A stretch of DNA of 64,000 nt from Novipirellula artificiosorum. GTDB lineage: Bacteria; Planctomycetota; Planctomycetia; Pirellulales; Pirellulaceae. This document shows positions 62,029 to 64,000 of this stretch, in pieces. The DNA lies in the NCBI RefSeq assembly GCF_007860135.1, contig NZ_SJPV01000008.1:1-64000 (forward strand), written 5' to 3'. The notes beneath the pieces are model-generated. The model was given only the letters and a program-made list of their open reading frames with translations. It made no database searches and was not told the DNA's origin. The translations under genes were made by a program, and so were the position numbers. Every line of letters begins with the position of its first letter. Position 1 is the first letter of the stretch.

Positions 62029-62612
62029 GCGGGCCAGCCGATTCTTCGGTTCCCTCGCCCCCGAGTGGGCAGGATCAGCAGGGAAGCGGATGCCGAGCAC
62101 ACCCCCTTGTTGCCCTGGTGGCGATGACGCCGTCGGGCGTGATTGGCAAAGACGGGGACATGCCCTGGCGTTTGAGCAGTGATTTGCAACGTTTCAAGCG
62201 GATGACGATGGGCGGAACGCTGATCATGGGGCGAAAAACATTCGACTCGATTGGCCGGCCGTTGCCGGGGCGTCGCACGATTGTCATCACTCGAAATGCC
62301 GATTGGACGGTCGCGGGCGTGACGCGAGCGGCAAGTCCAGAGCAGGCTGTTGCCCTTGCCGGGGACGCAAAGCCGGCGTTTGTCGTTGGTGGAGCGGAGA
62401 TCTATCGCCAGCTAATACCGTTTTGTGGTGAAGTTTGGCTCACTCGGGTATGGTCTTCCGTTTCAGGTGACACAATTTTGACGATCGACCTTTCCCAATT
62501 CGAACAAATCGAACACACTAGACTTCCAGCATCTGCGAAAGATGACGTCCCGACGGAGTTTTCAAAGCTCCGGAGAAAAATTTCTGGAAAAAACGCGACG
62601 CGTCCCCATTGA
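62025..62612 (+). CDS. folA: Dihydrofolate reductase
   Basis: FolA regenerates tetrahydrofolate consumed by ThyA, so the coupled thyA-folA pair makes sense. The 195-residue product has a disordered N-terminal extension of about 25 residues and then the DHFR fold: PLVALVAMTPSGVIGKDGDM, PWRLSSDLQRFKRMTMGGTL, IMGRKTFDSIGRPLPGRRTI, AFVVGGAEIYRQLIPF, EVWLTRVWSSVSGDT. The start at 62025 overlaps thyA by 4 nt; a start after the extension is less likely because of that overlap. Confidence 0.95.
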   Translation: MSGPADSSVPSPPSGQDQQGSGCRAHPLVALVAMTPSGVIGKDGDMPWRLSSDLQRFKRMTMGGTLIMGRKTFDSIGRPLPGRRTIVITRNADWTVAGVTRAASPEQAVALAGDAKPAFVVGGAEIYRQLIPFCGEVWLTRVWSSVSGDTILTIDLSQFEQIEHTRLPASAKDDVPTEFSKLRRKISGKNATRPH

Positions 62613-62748
62613 GCAAATAGGGGGCCGTTCGCTATAGTTCGGGATTCTTGGCCGTAGCACCCTCACGCAGCTTGCAGCGTGGTCGCTCGAGTCCTACCGT
62701 TAAATTTTTGTGCAAGTCCCCTCGGATTGTTACCTCAGGAGTTCCGCT

Positions 62749-63132
62749 ATGCCCCGTCTGATGGGCGTCGATGTGCCAAACGACAAGCAAATCCAGTATT
62801 CGCTGACCTACTTGTACGGGATCGGTTTGTTCACGGCTCGTGAGGCTTGCGACAAACTAGGGATCGATCCCGCACGTCAAGCAAGTGACTTGAGCGAAGA
62901 AGAATTGAGCCGAATCGCGGCACTACTTGAACGCGATTACACGGTCGAAGGTCCCCTTCGTCGCCAAGTGACCCAAAACATTAACCGACTTCGCGAAGTC
63001 CGCTGCTATCGAGGCATCCGACACCGCGTCAGTTTGCCCGTTCGTGGTCAACGAACCAAGACCAACGCACGAACCCGGAAAGGCCCTCGTAAGACGGTTG
63101 CCGGTAAGAAGGGCGTTAAGGATTTGCGTTAA
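62749..63132 (+). CDS. rpsM: 30S ribosomal protein S13 (uS13)
   Basis: The 127-residue product from the ATG at 62749 is uS13: PRLMGVDVPNDKQIQYSLTY, LYGIGLFTAREACDKLGIDP, RCYRGIRHRVSLPVRGQRTK, TNARTRKGPRKTVAGKK. A CAGGAG motif precedes the start. The upstream frame (from 62710) is not used. Followed by rpsK after 65 nt. Confidence 0.97.
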   Translation: MPRLMGVDVPNDKQIQYSLTYLYGIGLFTAREACDKLGIDPARQASDLSEEELSRIAALLERDYTVEGPLRRQVTQNINRLREVRCYRGIRHRVSLPVRGQRTKTNARTRKGPRKTVAGKKGVKDLR

Positions 63133-63197
63133 GCGTTTGCTTGACGTTTTTCCCTTATTTCAAACCATCCTCCACTTCACTTGATCGAGACTTTGCA

Positions 63198-63581
63198 GTG
63201 GCAAAGACCAATAAGAAGAAAAAAGTACGTCGTAACGTGACCAGCGGTGTCGCTCACATTCACGCCACGTTCAACAACACCACGGTGACCATCACCGATC
63301 CCAAAGGGGATACGTTGTGCTGGGCGAGTGCGGGAACTAGTGGGTTCAAGGGCAGTCGCAAGAGCACCCCGTTTGCCGGCCAGTGCGCCGCGCAGCAGGC
63401 CGCTGAGAAAGCGACCAAGTTCGGAATGCGTGATTGCGAAGTCCGCGTGAAGGGGCCTGGTTCGGGTCGCGAAAGTGCGATCACGGCCCTGCAATCCGCT
63501 GGATTGAATGTGAAATTGATCGAAGAGGTTACGCCGATCCCCCACAATGGTTGCCGGCCACGCAAAAAGCGTCGCGTCTAA
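63198..63581 (+). CDS. rpsK: 30S ribosomal protein S11 (uS11)
   Basis: Starting at GTG 63198 (VAKTNKKKKVRRNVTSGVAH), the 127-residue product has uS11 landmarks: IHATFNNTTVTITDPKGDTL, WASAGTSGFKGSRKSTPFAG, GPGSGRESAITALQSAGL and the C-terminal VTPIPHNGCRPRKKRRV. It lies directly before rpoA, without the usual rpsD in between. Confidence 0.97.
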   Translation: MAKTNKKKKVRRNVTSGVAHIHATFNNTTVTITDPKGDTLCWASAGTSGFKGSRKSTPFAGQCAAQQAAEKATKFGMRDCEVRVKGPGSGRESAITALQSAGLNVKLIEEVTPIPHNGCRPRKKRRV

Positions 63582-63720
63582 GCCTGTTCCCATTGCTTTT
63601 GTTTCGTTTCGCAATCCTGCCTCGGAAGTATTCGGGCCTTTGCGTGTTCGGGACGAAGCCATCAAGCCCAGCGATCGTTGGGATACCGTCAAACAAACAC
63701 AACCCAAGAATCGAGGTCAC

Positions 63721-64000
63721 ATGTCGATGCACATTCGATGGCGTGGTATGGAGTTACCAAGCACGCTCGAGGTCGATCGCGAATCCCTCACGTCGACTTA
63801 CGGCAAATTTTCCGCCGAGCCGTTTGAACGCGGTTTCGGAGCGAGCGTTGGCAATAGCCTGCGTCGTGTTCTGCTTAGCAGTTTGATGGGCAGTGCGGTC
63901 ACGCAGATCAAGATTCGTGGTGCTCAGCACGAATTCACCACGATTCCCGGCGTGATGGAAGATGTCACAGAAATCGTGTTGAACGTGAAGAGCTTGGTGG
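63721..64000 (+). CDS. rpoA: RNA polymerase alpha subunit, 5' part
   Basis: From the ATG at 63721 (MSMHIRWRGMELPSTLEVDR) the frame runs off the window. The N-terminal assembly domain is recognisable: AEPFERGFGASVGNSLRRVL, LSSLMGSAVTQIKIRGAQHE, FTTIPGVMEDVTEIVLNVKS. The gap to rpsK is 139 nt. A separate alpha-CTD-like protein is encoded at 13496-13765. Confidence 0.96.
   Translation, partial: MSMHIRWRGMELPSTLEVDRESLTSTYGKFSAEPFERGFGASVGNSLRRVLLSSLMGSAVTQIKIRGAQHEFTTIPGVMEDVTEIVLNVKSLV

Overview
The window looks like chromosome from a planctomycete of the Pirellulaceae (Rhodopirellula-type) group. I infer this from the family mix, not from a search: two arylsulfatase-type sulfatases, a DUF1501 protein paired with a cytochrome/DUF1549/DUF1553 protein, a DUF1080 protein, a PD40/TPR protein with a c-heme motif, many planctomycete-style proteins of unknown function, and a typical core of rpmF-fabD-fabG-acpP-fabF, gltX, thyA-folA and rpsM-rpsK-rpoA. 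Genes are mostly monocistronic or in short operons on both strands. Intergenic DNA is rich in short inverted-repeat elements.

Layout. 1-9.2 kb is accessory: a VgrG / FHA / PAAR type VI secretion cassette, a leftover C-terminal piece of a methyltransferase-regulatory-domain gene, membrane proteins and a lipoprotein of unknown function, and a PadR plus HAAS-type membrane protein pair. 9.2-18.2 kb is one long run on the minus strand. It encodes an AsmA-like giant protein, a polysaccharide-export (SLBB) lipoprotein, a stand-alone RNA polymerase alpha-CTD-like protein, two proteins that look arrestin-like (one membrane-bound), an ExeA-like AAA ATPase with a partner of unknown function, then a STAS protein overlapping a cytoplasmic histidine kinase. 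The alpha-CTD / arrestin-like / AAA block (10.4-13.8 kb), tightly overlapped, is the best candidate here for an undescribed system. 18.7-24 kb holds a very acidic/RG-rich disordered protein, a methyltransferase and the PD40/TPR protein.

24-25.4 kb is an island of two short non-autonomous mobile elements: element B (about 297 bp, long imperfect palindrome) and element A (241 bp, perfect 24-bp terminal inverted repeats, TTAG duplication). 25.4-29.4 kb is the fatty-acid cluster. 29.4-44.3 kb is mixed housekeeping: aminotransferase, Sua5-type tRNA modification, a large AAA protein, a RegB/RegA redox-type two-component system, ArfB-like ribosome rescue, ilvD. 44.4-48.7 kb holds an SGNH hydrolase and two sulfatases, one with an unusual C-H-M-S-R active-site motif. 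48.7-52.0 kb is wreckage: a second copy of element B with a clean 8-bp target duplication, inserted into a decayed gene, then an RND permease fragment carrying a 4-bp tandem-duplication frameshift and fused to an amine-oxidase fragment. 52.1-55.9 kb is the DUF1501/cytochrome operon. 56.5-64 kb returns to core genes (gltX, a diheme lipoprotein, thyA-folA, rpsM, rpsK, start of rpoA), with no rpsD between rpsK and rpoA.
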